DNA of 64,000 nucleotides. Origin: a bacterium. GTDB taxonomy: Bacteria > Zixibacteria > MSB-5A5 > GN15 > FEB-12. A program made the position numbers and the translations under genes. Numbering within the stretch: the stretch's first letter is position 1; the number at the start of each line of letters is the position of its first letter. Under the pieces are notes generated by a model. It saw only the letters and a program-made list of their open reading frames with translations, searched no databases and was not told the origin of the DNA. Below are positions 17,144 to 26,967 of this stretch, piece by piece. The stretch lies in the NCBI GenBank assembly GCA_020444475.1, contig JAHLKV010000002.1, positions 62,001 to 126,000 on the forward strand. The letters run 5' to 3'.

Positions 17144-18237
17144 AGCAACCTCCAACAGATATCATCTCTCGCTCAGTGTGCCATGGATAGCTCGCTCCGA
17201 TTGTACAACGGTGGTGATTAGTCCTGAGAGAGCCGCCGGCACGTGTATGATCTCAAGCGAACCGGACAGGCCACGGCATAGTCCACTGGCACGCTACCTC
17301 TCAATCACCTTACATGCTTTGCGGGGGACGCCAACACAACGATGCGTGTTCTCACTAGAGAACATCGTCCCAATTGTCGATTATGTCAAGCCATTGCTGT
17401 CAATTCTGCTCCATCCCGGGTTGCCTCTCATTGCCACATATTGGTCAATAAGACAGCGATGCGGGCCCGCGTACCGATCAGGCCGACGATTTGCTGAAGC
17501 GCTGACAGATTGATAGTGTGACGGAAACAGAACAGTCTTGTAGGCGAAGTAGTAAGTGAGGAACGAACCCACTACCACCTCGCGCGCGAGACGGTCCGTC
17601 GACCGGTGGGATAATCTTCCGTGTCGGGCGCTGACCGGGCGGGGCTAACGGGGAAGTCGATTCTCATTCCACAGCCCTCCCCGGTGACATCGGAGCTTTC
17701 GGAGTCAGAGCGGGGTGACGAGACGCATTCCGCGACGGGACTAGGTGACACGAATTCTGAATTACCGGATGCGGCGAATCTGATCGAACAGAAGCATGAT
17801 GCTTCTTGTCGACGAGTCACCAGACCGCCGGTGAGCAGTCGATAGAGGGATAGTCGTTCGAGCCGATCATGAGCATTGGCTACGTGATGATCTTGGATAT
17901 TATTGGAGCATTGGCCAGTCACGGTCAATATCAAGTCCCACTTCTGTTGCTGCTCACTTTCGGCCAGGAGAGTAGCTGGTTGCTGTTCGTGGGTATCTCC
18001 TATGAGACCTGGCAGCCCATATATCGGTGTGGTACTACACCCGGGGCCGGCGAGGTAATCCTGCGCCCACAGAGACCGCCCCCGGGTCGTTGTCCTGCTC
18101 CTCAGGCCAGTCTTGGCTGAGGTCGTGGATAGTCATCCTCATGGGCCAATGTCTCGGGCGAGTGGAGCGACTCGAGCCGGCCCTGGCTGAAGTGAGGCGA
18201 CTCATACCTGCCTCGACGGCCCGTGCCGCTGCCCCGG
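17144..18237. other. Gene-free ~1.1 kb region
   Basis: No frame in this stretch combines a start signal, consistent codon use and protein features. A degenerate copy of the repeat that brackets the metal island is present at 17719-17733. The region may be a decayed gene or insertion scar. I cannot say more. Confidence 0.5.
17719..17733. repeat. Degenerate copy of the metal-island flanking repeat
   Basis: CGAGACGCATTCCGC is identical to the core of the repeats at 43777 and 52779. The flanks are partly similar (AGCGGGG before; GACGGGACTAGGTG after, against AACTGGGTG in the other two). Confidence 0.5.
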
Positions 18238-18735
18238 TCATTTGCTCAATTCGATGGTTCCTAGAGCAATCGGACCGTGGAAGACAAAACTTCCAGTTTC
18301 TTCAGGAACTTCGAATACGAAATACTTGACTATTCGTTCTCCGGCCTCTATTTCGACCACGATCGAAACGTCCGGTTCATTGTACCAGTACTCTCTAGTT
18401 TGTCCACTGAACTTGTCGATCGTCTTTGTTCCCATGGCGACCGCGGGCGCAATCTGAGCAACGCCACGAAAGCGAAACAGGGCACTAAACATCTTCGGAT
18501 ACAGCGCGAATTCTCCTGCTGCGTTGGAAGTGCACACCAGTTTCACCTCGACGAACCGCGTGTCGCGCCTTGAAGGCTTGATGGAGTTGCCATTCTCACC
18601 CGTAAATTCGGCAATCTCAGTGAATTCGACACTCTCAACCGGGAACTCCCCGAAATTGAGCAACTCCAGTTCGGCGTATGCAACCGAGTACGTCATTACG
18701 AGCCAGGCGAAAACTATAGACGCTTTACTGATCAT
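18238..18735 (-). CDS. Secreted protein of unknown function
   Basis: 165 aa beginning with a signal peptide (MISKASIVFAWLVMTYSVAYA). The mature part is a compact, beta-rich domain with many charged residues (EVKLVCTSNAAGEF, REYWYNEPDVSIVVEIEAGE, FVFEVPEE). I do not recognise it. GAGG lies upstream of the ATG. The amidohydrolase gene ends 14 bp upstream on the same strand, so the two are probably co-transcribed. Confidence 0.7.
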   Translation of the reverse strand: MISKASIVFAWLVMTYSVAYAELELLNFGEFPVESVEFTEIAEFTGENGNSIKPSRRDTRFVEVKLVCTSNAAGEFALYPKMFSALFRFRGVAQIAPAVAMGTKTIDKFSGQTREYWYNEPDVSIVVEIEAGERIVKYFVFEVPEETGSFVFHGPIALGTIELSK

Positions 18736-18749
18736 GTCATTCCTCTCTC

Positions 18750-20045
18750 TCAGTTTACTATTCTGCCGCCCTTGATGACGAATCGGATCTTTGCGATATT
18801 GTGAATATCATCCAAGGGGTTCGCCCTGAGTACAATCATATCGGCCCTCTTGTTCTCGTTCACAGATCCAATAACGTCGTCAATCCCAAGCATCTGGGCA
18901 TTGATGATGGTCGCAGATCTCAGCGCATCAAGTGGAGTCATTTTTGCCCGCGTCACCAGAAGTACCAGTTCCCTGTATAGTGCCAACGTGTCGTTTTCCA
19001 CCCTTGGCAATGGCATATCGGTTCCGGCCATGATGGTGACGCCCATCTCGTACGCGGTCTGAACCGAGCGAAACATCGCCTCCTTCATCGCTTCTCTGCC
19101 GCTCCTGTCAGTCATGGAACTGAGCATTTGGTCATTTACCACCAGAGTGGGATCGAATGCGACATCGTTTTCCACCATATGTTGGAATAGCCGCCGCTGT
19201 CCCAGACTGTCATAGTTCGAAATGTCAAGGGCTCGAGATCCATCCTTATAGCTCCACCCTTCGGGCAGGAGAAGGAAGCTGGAATGTGAAATCGCGTCGA
19301 CGCGGGCTGCAACGACTTCCTCCACAGTCGCCGGATAAACGACAGCATGCGCCCAGACCTTCAGGTCCGATCTTCTTGCCTCGGCGGTAACCCTGCTAAT
19401 CACATCTGCTGATAGATAGGCATATAGTTTTATGCCGGTTGCTCCGCAGTCTTTGGCATCGAGAACGATCTGAGAGATATCGCTGTTGCTGTCAACCAGC
19501 CTGGCCCAGGGTGCCTCACCGAGGTCGTATTCTGGCGGTGTCGACAGTTTGACCCTGGTGTCCTTCATTATCAACTCCTGACCGCCCAGCAGAGCCGAGA
19601 AGTAAATGTCCGGGCCTATCACTTCCCCGCGATTCACCGCCGCCTTCAGCACCCGGAGATAATATCCATCTCCCGCCATATCCCTGAGGGCAACTACACC
19701 CTTTCTCAGCGCGATAGTCAGACTCTGTTCGGGCAATTGTGTGATGTGAGCATGCCCTTCGATCAGTCCAGGTATTACATACTGCCCCTCCACATCAATC
19801 ACCTGAGCGCTCGGATACCTCGCGCAGTTCAGATCGGAACCTATTTCATGAATTGACTCCCCCGAAATGACAATGTCAACTCCTTCAGACACCTCTCTGG
19901 CAATTACATCAATGACGTTGGCGTTCCTGAGGATCAAGACATTGCTCGTCTGACTGATTACTTCGTCGTCTGATACCGAACTGCACGACAATGTCAAAAG
20001 ACTGAATGTGAGTAATACGAGAATAGTTCGTGTTCTTCGATCCAT
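18750..20045 (-). CDS. Amidohydrolase-family lipoprotein
   Basis: 431 aa from ATG 20045, which leads directly into a lipoprotein signal (ILVLLTFSLLTLSC). A GTG 27 bases upstream is the alternative. The TIM-barrel metal ligands of imidazolonepropionase/prolidase-like amidohydrolases are in order: HxH in PGLIEGHAHI, the Lys in GIKLYAYL, His in WAHAVVYP, His in AISHSSFL and Asp in MAGTDMPLP. The C-terminus returns to the small beta domain (NENKRADMIVLRANPL ... GGRIVN). It probably hydrolyses a cyclic amide or a C-terminal peptide bond in the periplasm. Metal and substrate are not predictable. An unrecognised secreted protein is encoded 14 bp downstream. Confidence 0.92.
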   Translation of the reverse strand: MDRRTRTILVLLTFSLLTLSCSSVSDDEVISQTSNVLILRNANVIDVIAREVSEGVDIVISGESIHEIGSDLNCARYPSAQVIDVEGQYVIPGLIEGHAHITQLPEQSLTIALRKGVVALRDMAGDGYYLRVLKAAVNRGEVIGPDIYFSALLGGQELIMKDTRVKLSTPPEYDLGEAPWARLVDSNSDISQIVLDAKDCGATGIKLYAYLSADVISRVTAEARRSDLKVWAHAVVYPATVEEVVAARVDAISHSSFLLLPEGWSYKDGSRALDISNYDSLGQRRLFQHMVENDVAFDPTLVVNDQMLSSMTDRSGREAMKEAMFRSVQTAYEMGVTIMAGTDMPLPRVENDTLALYRELVLLVTRAKMTPLDALRSATIINAQMLGIDDVIGSVNENKRADMIVLRANPLDDIHNIAKIRFVIKGGRIVN

Positions 20046-20584
20046 CCCAGACTTCCGATCGCTATCCTGCACAACTAATGGAGAGTCATCAGGTACATTG
20101 TCATACGTCTTCGCGTACTACTTGTTTCACAACGAATCAGCGTGAGACACTTAGGAGCCTGCACATTGGAAGAGTCTTCCGGAGCAGCCCGGGGTAGGCA
20201 GAATCAAAGCAGTACAGACAGACGAGTCTTTCAGCGGAATCTCGGAGCTTTCTGCCGGGGCAATCCGGTTGTTTCTATCGGGCGATACAGCCTTCGCCAG
20301 GAGATTGACCACGGCTCCGCCAATCAGGGGCGCGGATGGATCAGAATCGCGCTCCCCGGATATCACGCGTCCTCGCCGTGATTTAACTCAGTCGCCACGC
20401 GAGAAAAAACGCACGGCGGCGCAGACCGATGTCTCACAATCGGACGTTTCGAGGCGCGTTGTGGAATCGGCCGACAACCACCGCCGCCTGAACGGACCGC
20501 GACATCCTCTCCCCCGACACAAGCGGCCTCGTTTCGATGTCCGTACCGCGCGACGCGCCCACGGCCGGCCATGCCCGCAACGTA
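20046..20584. other. Gene-free stretch
   Basis: About 540 bp lie between two minus-strand genes. Frames on either strand have no ribosome-binding site, no signal peptide and no recognised family. I found no strong hairpin. Confidence 0.4.
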
Positions 20585-21586
20585 CTATCTGGTCAGGACT
20601 ATGCGGTACCGCACGTCTCCGTGTCGGAGCTTATCCAGCGCCTCATTGACCTTGTCGAATGGAAACTTCTCGATGATCGGCCTGATTTTGTGCCTCGCGG
20701 CAAACTCAAGCATCCGGGCAATCGTTGCCGGGCTGCCGACTGGCGATCCCGATACCGAGCGTTGCCCCATGATCAGTGAGAAGGCTCCAATGTCCAGCGG
20801 TTCCAGAGTGGCGCCGACAATGTGCAGCCGACCATTCGGCTGCAGGGTCGACAGGTAGGCGTTCCAGTCCAGCTTGACATTGACGGTAGATATAATAAAG
20901 TCAAGCCTGCCGGCCACCTGATTTAGTTCCTCGACTTTCCGTGAATCGATCGTGCGATGCGCCCCCATCTTGAGTGCTTCGCTTTTCTTGGCTTCGCTCG
21001 AGGTAAACGCAGTTACTTCACATCCCCATGCATTCAGGAACATCAGCGCCATATGCCCCAGACCACCAATTCCGATGACTCCAACCCGGTCGGTCGGCCT
21101 GACATTAAATGTCACCATCGGACTGAACACCGTAATCCCACCGCAGAACAACGGACCTGCACTCTGGAGATCAACTCCTTCGGGCAGGGCAACGACACTT
21201 GCCGCATGCGCCCGCACTTTGTCGGCGAAACCACCATGGCGACCGACTATGGTACCTTCCTGACTGGCACAAAGGTTGTGATCACCGCTCATACAGCTGG
21301 GACAGGTCATGCAGTAGCCGGAATGCCAGCCCAGCCCGACCTTTTGCCCGACCGTCACATTGGCGACACTTTCGCCAACTTTCGAAACGGTTCCGATAAC
21401 TTCGTGCCCGGGCACCAGCGGGTATTGGGAGAACCCCCACTCGTTGTCAATCATGCTGAGATCACTGTAACAGATCCCACAGTACTCAACGTCGATTTCA
21501 ACACCATCTTTACCAAGCGGACCGGGGTCGTACTCGAACGGTTCCAGTTTGCCACCCGCTTCCCTCGTAGCATACGCTCGTATCAT
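20585..21586 (-). CDS. Cytoplasmic zinc-dependent alcohol dehydrogenase (CAD/YahK-like)
   Basis: 333 aa, a medium-chain NADP(H) alcohol dehydrogenase. It has GICYSDL and GHEVIG for the catalytic zinc, the structural-zinc cysteines in GYCMTCPSC and GDHNLC, and GIGGLGHMA for the nucleotide. It is homologous to 741-1940 over the full catalytic length but has no Tat signal, so it acts in the cytoplasm. GAGAGGAG is upstream of the ATG. A small aldehyde or alcohol substrate is assumed from the family. Confidence 0.93.
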   Translation of the reverse strand: MIRAYATREAGGKLEPFEYDPGPLGKDGVEIDVEYCGICYSDLSMIDNEWGFSQYPLVPGHEVIGTVSKVGESVANVTVGQKVGLGWHSGYCMTCPSCMSGDHNLCASQEGTIVGRHGGFADKVRAHAASVVALPEGVDLQSAGPLFCGGITVFSPMVTFNVRPTDRVGVIGIGGLGHMALMFLNAWGCEVTAFTSSEAKKSEALKMGAHRTIDSRKVEELNQVAGRLDFIISTVNVKLDWNAYLSTLQPNGRLHIVGATLEPLDIGAFSLIMGQRSVSGSPVGSPATIARMLEFAARHKIRPIIEKFPFDKVNEALDKLRHGDVRYRIVLTR

Positions 21587-22182
21587 ACTCAGGTCTCCTC
21601 TCTCTGTCCAAAATACTGTGTACGGAATACCATATCAGAAAACGGCACGGCATAATGAATCGGACAAGTTTGCCACCCCAGGCCGGTTACTTCAATCGTG
21701 GCAGGCAGGTTCCACGGAAGAGTATACAACAATGTGGTGGTGTCGGTAAGCAAAAAGGTACGCTTGTGCAAGGGAGGGTTGAGTTCGACGGGCACCGGCT
21801 GCGTGTGACAAGCTATTGGGTAGTCACGGACTGACAGAGAGCGGACTGAGTATCACATCATACCTTTCCGATCGCACCATACAAGCGGCTGATGTTATTC
21901 CCTCCGACGGCGTCTATGCGTGGCGCGGTGAGCAACTGAGGAGCAAACCGACAAACACCCTCTGTGACCGGGAACCATGACAGTGCGATCGGCATCAGCA
22001 GCGGTCCCGAAACGCCGCCCGAACAACGACCGTCGCAATATCGATTGACATATCCAGATTATAATGTATCTTATGTAGGTTCAATAAGTTGGGTTTGTCC
22101 GAGCCGACTTCGCCAGACTCCTGCAGCACTCACACCGATTTCGCGCTCAAGTCCCGCATTCATACTGAAGACAGGAGTGACC
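21587..22182. other. Gene-free stretch with promoter
   Basis: About 600 bp lie between the divergent dehydrogenase and beta-helix protein genes. It carries the plus-strand promoter at 22045-22072. A 68-codon minus-strand frame (21589-21795) runs into the dehydrogenase leader but lacks support. Confidence 0.5.
22045..22072 (+). promoter_or_regulatory. Sigma70-like promoter of the beta-helix protein gene
   Basis: A perfect TTGACA at 22045-22050 and TATCTT at 22067-22072, with 16 bp between them, lie ~110 bp before ATG 22183. A TATAAT at 22060 is too close to the -35 to be its partner. Confidence 0.5.
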
Positions 22183-25100
22183 ATGACAACTCTTGTACGC
22201 TGTCTGCTGCCAGTTTTCCTATTGCTGATGATCTGCGGCTCGTCGTTCGGCGACGTCTACGTCAACATGCTTTGGGATGAACCTACGAGCAGTTTCAAAG
22301 TCAAGCCCCTCGTTCTTGAAGGCGGCGCCTACTTCGATCGCGGTTACCAAAACGCCTATGGTGAGTATCTCGGACTCGATCCGGGACCACCGTTCATCAT
22401 CCAGTCGTCGATCATCGCGAATGGCACGGTGACTTTCGCTTCCGGAGGGTTCGACCCCATGCGTCCGTTTGACATACAGGTCTACCCGAACCCGTTGCAC
22501 AGCGGACGACTGACCGCCGGTCAAGGTGTCAATTTCCTCGGCACCTGGCTCGATCCTATTCATATCGAAGGGATCTGGCAGATCGATGCCGGCATTGACT
22601 ATCAGGATGGTGGCTCCGAGATGGTCTGGTCATACACGCTTTTTGATTGTACCTACAGCGATGACCAGGGCAACGGCACGCCGTTTGAGATTTCCGGCCT
22701 GAGTTTGCGAGCGGAAAACTGCCGTATGAGAAACCTCTCCAACGACTTCTTCTCCCTGATGTCGGTCAATGATTTTGATCCCGGGAGCCCGGAGTACGAG
22801 GTGTCATTCCGGAACTGCACCTTTGAGAATCTTGACTTTCTTGACCGCATGTGGCGCGCTATCAATCTCTCCAATCTACGCTCCGTCTCCATCGAGGGGT
22901 GTCGATTCGACAATGTCGACATCACGGAGTACGATGGCGGCGGTATCGTATGTATGCACACGTGCGGCATCACCTCTATCAAGAACAACGTCAGCGTACA
23001 CTGCAACGACAGCAAGATGCGAATGATCGATACCTGGGCGGTTGACTCTGCCTACGTCGAATCCAGCGACAAGCTGCCGATTATCGCCAATGACATCGTT
23101 GTCCCTGCCGATGGTGCCTTGACTATAGGCAAAGGATCGGTAATTAAGTTCCTCGTGTCCGGGGGGCTCGATGTTGCCGGTCGGCTGTGGGTCGACAGCA
23201 CCGTGTTGACTTCGTGGGAGGATGACGAGTACGGCGGCAACACCGATCTGGAGCCCCAGCCCGATCCGTTTATTGGGAACTGGGAGGCTCGTGGCAGCGG
23301 CATCTGGATAGATACGACCGGCTCGGCTGAGATACGCAGGAGCCTGATTCGTTATCCCCGCAGCGGGATACATGCGCGCGGTCCGATCACGCTCGACAGC
23401 GTCACGATTGAGAACAGCTGGTACACCGGCCTCGCGCTGCGATGCCCTCACGCGGCTGATTTCGAAATCTCCAACACGACCATACGCGGGATCACCCGCG
23501 CCGATCCATACCCGGCCGCCATCTTCTACGAGAACCGATCGCCGTACTCGCAATCACTGCGACTGACCAACGTGAACCTGGAAAACAACGCCCACGATGG
23601 CGTCCAGGTCTTCTATCTCCAGGGCGGTCCCACGACGATCGAAGTGCACAACTGCCGCATTGCCAACAACGCCGGGTACGGCATTGTCTTCCCGGTGGAC
23701 GACCCCCTGACATCGGTTGAGATCCTGAACTCAGTTTTCGTCGGCAATCTCTTCACGGCGATACGAGGCACCGACGCCTATGCGAGCGGCGTTCCGATCA
23801 GAATAGAGAACAACGTGGTGATCGGCAATGGAATCAATGAGTACGGTACGCAGCCGTACGGCATCCACTTCTCCAGTGGCGAGGTCAAGATTGTAGGCAA
23901 TACGGTCATCAACAACGGCGAGGTCGGGATTGTGGCCGGCGGGCTCGAAAACATCGAACAGTGCGTGCTGTCCAACAACCTCTTGGTGGGGCACACCGAG
24001 TACGGCTTGTTCAAGAGCGACGACGGAGCGCCTGTTGTCGCTGGCAACAATTTCTGGAGTAACGGTGATGAAACCCAGGAACTACGATATCAGGGACCCG
24101 AGGGCAGAATATATACCGTTGAGGACCTGCAGGCCCTTGGCGGCACCTTCATCACGAATATCAACGTCGAGCCGGGGCTGATCCCGAGCGTCTACGGACA
24201 GATCGATACCCTGATCTATGACAGCCGCTCCTATCGCTCGAAGCTGGTCGACGCCGGGGCCGGATTCACACCTCAGATGATTGCGAGTATGGTGCTCTGT
24301 GCCGACACCACTGATCCTCGCTGGTACCCGATCCACAGTCTGTCCGGTGACACCCTGTTTATACTCGGCGATATCAGAGAACATGCCGGCAGTGGTTCGG
24401 TCTACCGCCTGCTCAATTACCACCTGAGTGCGTTCTCTCAGGTAATCGACGCAGGATACACCACTCAGACTATCGAGACACACGACATCGATGGTGACGC
24501 TCGCATCATAGATGGTGACGAAAACGGCAGCATGCTGGTGGATATCGGCGCCGACGAGTTCAACTACGAAGACACCTCGTCGATTCGGGTCTTGCAACCA
24601 TCAAGCGAGAAGCTGTTGGTAGCCTACCAGTCCTTCGCCATCGAGTGGCTGGTGCCCGACAGCGTAGCCTCGGTTGACATCGACTACAATACCACGTATG
24701 ATCCGGCGAATCCGGATGTCGGTTGGAAGACGATCGCCGCCGGCACCGATGCAACATCCAACTACTACTCATGGCGTGTCCCCGGGTTCGAAACAGCGAT
24801 GCACTGCTACATTCGGGTGCGGTCCACATCCCACCCCAACCTGTTCGGGCTCAGCGCTCCATTCAAGGTCAAGCACCTGGCCCTGACGCGCATACGGAAC
24901 GACTCACTGATTGAATACACACATCCTGATGACGTCTGGCCGTTTGAGAACGACTCTGCCACGATGTGGCCCGTCGAAGTCTGGCCGTCGTACGCCGCGG
25001 ACAGCGACCCGGTGACCGGCGACCCGTATCCCGACGAGTTCACTAATCCTACCAACGCTAAGTCCTCCGATTATCCCAGCTGGCCGACCTTCGTGGAGAC

Positions 25101-26763
25101 TTTCGGCGTCGATGCCTGCTACTTTTCCGCCTGGAACGGTCACTGGTACCGGCCATCGGCCGCGTTGAGATGGGGAGCTATCAAGGAGGAATGGGCCGGA
25201 TCATGTTTCGGCTTTACCGTCACCAGCCTGATGGCTTTTCGCGACTCGGTATCGTTTGCGGCCCGCCCGGGGATCGGACCGTTTGTCAATCTCCACAGTC
25301 TGGCCATAACCGACCTGCGTCGGGATCTTGTCAACCGCTACTACACGTATCAGTTCGGACAGCAGAGTATCAGTCATACTGATACCGTCGAGACCAGAAC
25401 AGCGAATGAGACACTTGCGGAGATTCGCTCCATGTTCTGCAAGCTTGAGGCTTCGGACTCCATTCGGACAATCACTATCTGCGACACGAGTACCGTCAAC
25501 AACGAGGGATGCCACTCGCTAACGCCGTATGCTCTTGAGAAGTACTCGGACGACGTATGGTATCTGTGGGTCTACGACAGTAACACTCCGGCACTTGCTT
25601 CAGAGATCATCTTTGACACAATCGCCAACAACTGGGAATATCTCGACCAGAGCTGGGAGGGAGAAACGGGGTGCTACCTCGAAGACCCGTTGTACAATTA
25701 CGCGAATCCGGCAGTTATGGCAGCCGAAATGCGAGCGGGTCCGCCAGTGGCCAGGGCAGGCGGTACAGTGGAAATCTACCCCTCCGCAGCCGACTCGGTG
25801 CAAGTACGGCTGGGTGTCGGAGCCATTGGGAACTACGGCGACTCCTCCTTCAACGACATCCCCGGCGCCCGGCCGATCATTCCGAAGATCGGCGCTGCCA
25901 GGCGTCCTATCGGCTATCTCCTGCCCGAAGGGAACACGTCGTGTCGGCTCACCGGTGTTACCGATAATCAACTGCATGTCACGGCGTTCAGCGACGACCT
26001 TGTCATGTCCTACCGGCGACGCGAAGTGTCATCGACCGACACGGACGAGGTGGCGTTCCACATCGGGGGCGGTGTCTCCTTGTACAGCCATGCCGAGAGC
26101 CGAGCGTGCGATGTGGATATCGTGAAGATTCACTCGGACAGGGAACGCCTGTTGAGCCTTCAGGCTCTCATGCTGAGTGCAGACGACTCCGCCTCGGTGG
26201 AACTGACGGATACCGAGGCGCTGCGGATCGTCAACTACGGGGATGAGTCGTCGTATGATCTTCTCCTGCGCGATGTCAGCGGCGATGGACCGCTTGAGTT
26301 CGCGCATGAGAATCTGGTACTCGCGGCCAATTCATCATATCAACTGGAACCGGACTGGCTCAACCTCAACGACAGTCTTACTATCTTCGTCGACTCGGGC
26401 AACACCGGCGTCTTCTATGATACCATCGTCGTATCGAACGATTCCCCGACCGACATCGGTGACGAGTCCGACCTGGACCTGCCGTACCGGTTCGAACTGT
26501 CTCAGAACTATCCGAATCCGTTCAATCCTGTGACGACGATAGAGTACAGCCTGCCGGAGCGCAGTCACGTTACAATCGAAGTGTACAATATTCTCGGTCA
26601 GACAGTCCGAACCCTGGTCGACCGGGAGATATCGGCCGGTACATATCGGACGGTGTGGGATGGCACCACGGGTAGTGGTCGGAGGGTGGCGTCCGGTGTG
26701 TATCTCTACCGCTTCAAGGCAGGCGATCACATCGAGACGAAGAAGATGCTGCTGTTGAAGTAA
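22183..26763 (+). CDS. Giant secreted beta-helix protein with papain-like domain and sorting tail
   Basis: 1526 aa from ATG 22183, with AGGAG upstream and the signal peptide LVRCLLPVFLLLMICGSSFG following. Residues ~50-800 are a right-handed parallel beta-helix: repeated IxxxTIxNN/ENN strings such as RIANNAGYGIVF, VVIGNGINEYG and NTVINNGEVGIVAG. An Ig-like connector follows at ~850-960. Residues ~985-1160 hold a cysteine-peptidase-like unit with Cys1008 in GSCFGF, His1111 in GCHSLTPYAL and Asn1134 in VYDSNTP, in the order and spacing of a papain-type triad. The last ~90 residues are the sorting module (QNYPNPFNPVTTIEYSLP ... GVYLYRFKAGDH ... KKMLLLK). It is probably an exported surface protein that may cut peptides, bind polysaccharide, or both. 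A rho-independent terminator follows. Confidence 0.85.
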   Translation: MTTLVRCLLPVFLLLMICGSSFGDVYVNMLWDEPTSSFKVKPLVLEGGAYFDRGYQNAYGEYLGLDPGPPFIIQSSIIANGTVTFASGGFDPMRPFDIQVYPNPLHSGRLTAGQGVNFLGTWLDPIHIEGIWQIDAGIDYQDGGSEMVWSYTLFDCTYSDDQGNGTPFEISGLSLRAENCRMRNLSNDFFSLMSVNDFDPGSPEYEVSFRNCTFENLDFLDRMWRAINLSNLRSVSIEGCRFDNVDITEYDGGGIVCMHTCGITSIKNNVSVHCNDSKMRMIDTWAVDSAYVESSDKLPIIANDIVVPADGALTIGKGSVIKFLVSGGLDVAGRLWVDSTVLTSWEDDEYGGNTDLEPQPDPFIGNWEARGSGIWIDTTGSAEIRRSLIRYPRSGIHARGPITLDSVTIENSWYTGLALRCPHAADFEISNTTIRGITRADPYPAAIFYENRSPYSQSLRLTNVNLENNAHDGVQVFYLQGGPTTIEVHNCRIANNAGYGIVFPVDDPLTSVEILNSVFVGNLFTAIRGTDAYASGVPIRIENNVVIGNGINEYGTQPYGIHFSSGEVKIVGNTVINNGEVGIVAGGLENIEQCVLSNNLLVGHTEYGLFKSDDGAPVVAGNNFWSNGDETQELRYQGPEGRIYTVEDLQALGGTFITNINVEPGLIPSVYGQIDTLIYDSRSYRSKLVDAGAGFTPQMIASMVLCADTTDPRWYPIHSLSGDTLFILGDIREHAGSGSVYRLLNYHLSAFSQVIDAGYTTQTIETHDIDGDARIIDGDENGSMLVDIGADEFNYEDTSSIRVLQPSSEKLLVAYQSFAIEWLVPDSVASVDIDYNTTYDPANPDVGWKTIAAGTDATSNYYSWRVPGFETAMHCYIRVRSTSHPNLFGLSAPFKVKHLALTRIRNDSLIEYTHPDDVWPFENDSATMWPVEVWPSYAADSDPVTGDPYPDEFTNPTNAKSSDYPSWPTFVETFGVDACYFSAWNGHWYRPSAALRWGAIKEEWAGSCFGFTVTSLMAFRDSVSFAARPGIGPFVNLHSLAITDLRRDLVNRYYTYQFGQQSISHTDTVETRTANETLAEIRSMFCKLEASDSIRTITICDTSTVNNEGCHSLTPYALEKYSDDVWYLWVYDSNTPALASEIIFDTIANNWEYLDQSWEGETGCYLEDPLYNYANPAVMAAEMRAGPPVARAGGTVEIYPSAADSVQVRLGVGAIGNYGDSSFNDIPGARPIIPKIGAARRPIGYLLPEGNTSCRLTGVTDNQLHVTAFSDDLVMSYRRREVSSTDTDEVAFHIGGGVSLYSHAESRACDVDIVKIHSDRERLLSLQALMLSADDSASVELTDTEALRIVNYGDESSYDLLLRDVSGDGPLEFAHENLVLAANSSYQLEPDWLNLNDSLTIFVDSGNTGVFYDTIVVSNDSPTDIGDESDLDLPYRFELSQNYPNPFNPVTTIEYSLPERSHVTIEVYNILGQTVRTLVDREISAGTYRTVWDGTTGSGRRVASGVYLYRFKAGDHIETKKMLLLK

Positions 26764-26804
26764 CCTGCCGTAATGATTCGAGAGAAGATACCAGCACAAC
26801 GCAG

Positions 26805-26832
26805 AAGGCCTCGGCTGACGCCGAGGCCTTTT
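26805..26832 (+). terminator. Rho-independent terminator
   Basis: An 11-bp stem (AAGGCCTCGGC, 26805-26815; complement 26820-26830) with loop TGAC is followed by TTTTG. It is 42 bp past the stop of the beta-helix protein gene. Confidence 0.88.
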
Positions 26833-26891
26833 GTAGTCCGTAGCGACCCCGCAGGGCCGTTTCCATAACGCTGCCAGGCCTGCAATTATGC

Positions 26892-26921
26892 TTGACGGTG
26901 TGGCGGGGGCGGATGTACGAT
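26892..26921 (+). promoter_or_regulatory. Possible promoter of the serine hydrolase gene
   Basis: TTGACG (26892-26897) and TACGAT (26916-26921) are 18 bp apart, ~45 bp upstream of ATG 26968 and just past the terminator of the preceding gene. The match is moderate. Confidence 0.3.
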
Positions 26922-26967
26922 GGTACCCAGAAGTCTGCGAACAGGAATTGACCAGGAGAAATGACAT

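Noticed and set aside
17869-18120. 83-codon plus-strand frame in the 1.1-kb gap
   Set aside because: Some hydrophobic residues, but no start signal, and the tail is low-complexity Pro/Arg; unlikely to be a gene.
21589-21795. 68-codon minus-strand frame before the second alcohol dehydrogenase
   Set aside because: GTG start without a Shine-Dalgarno sequence, overlapping the dehydrogenase leader; no family features.
22060-22065. TATAAT as the -10 of the beta-helix gene promoter
   Set aside because: Only 9 bp from the TTGACA, too close to work with it; TATCTT at 22067 fits better.
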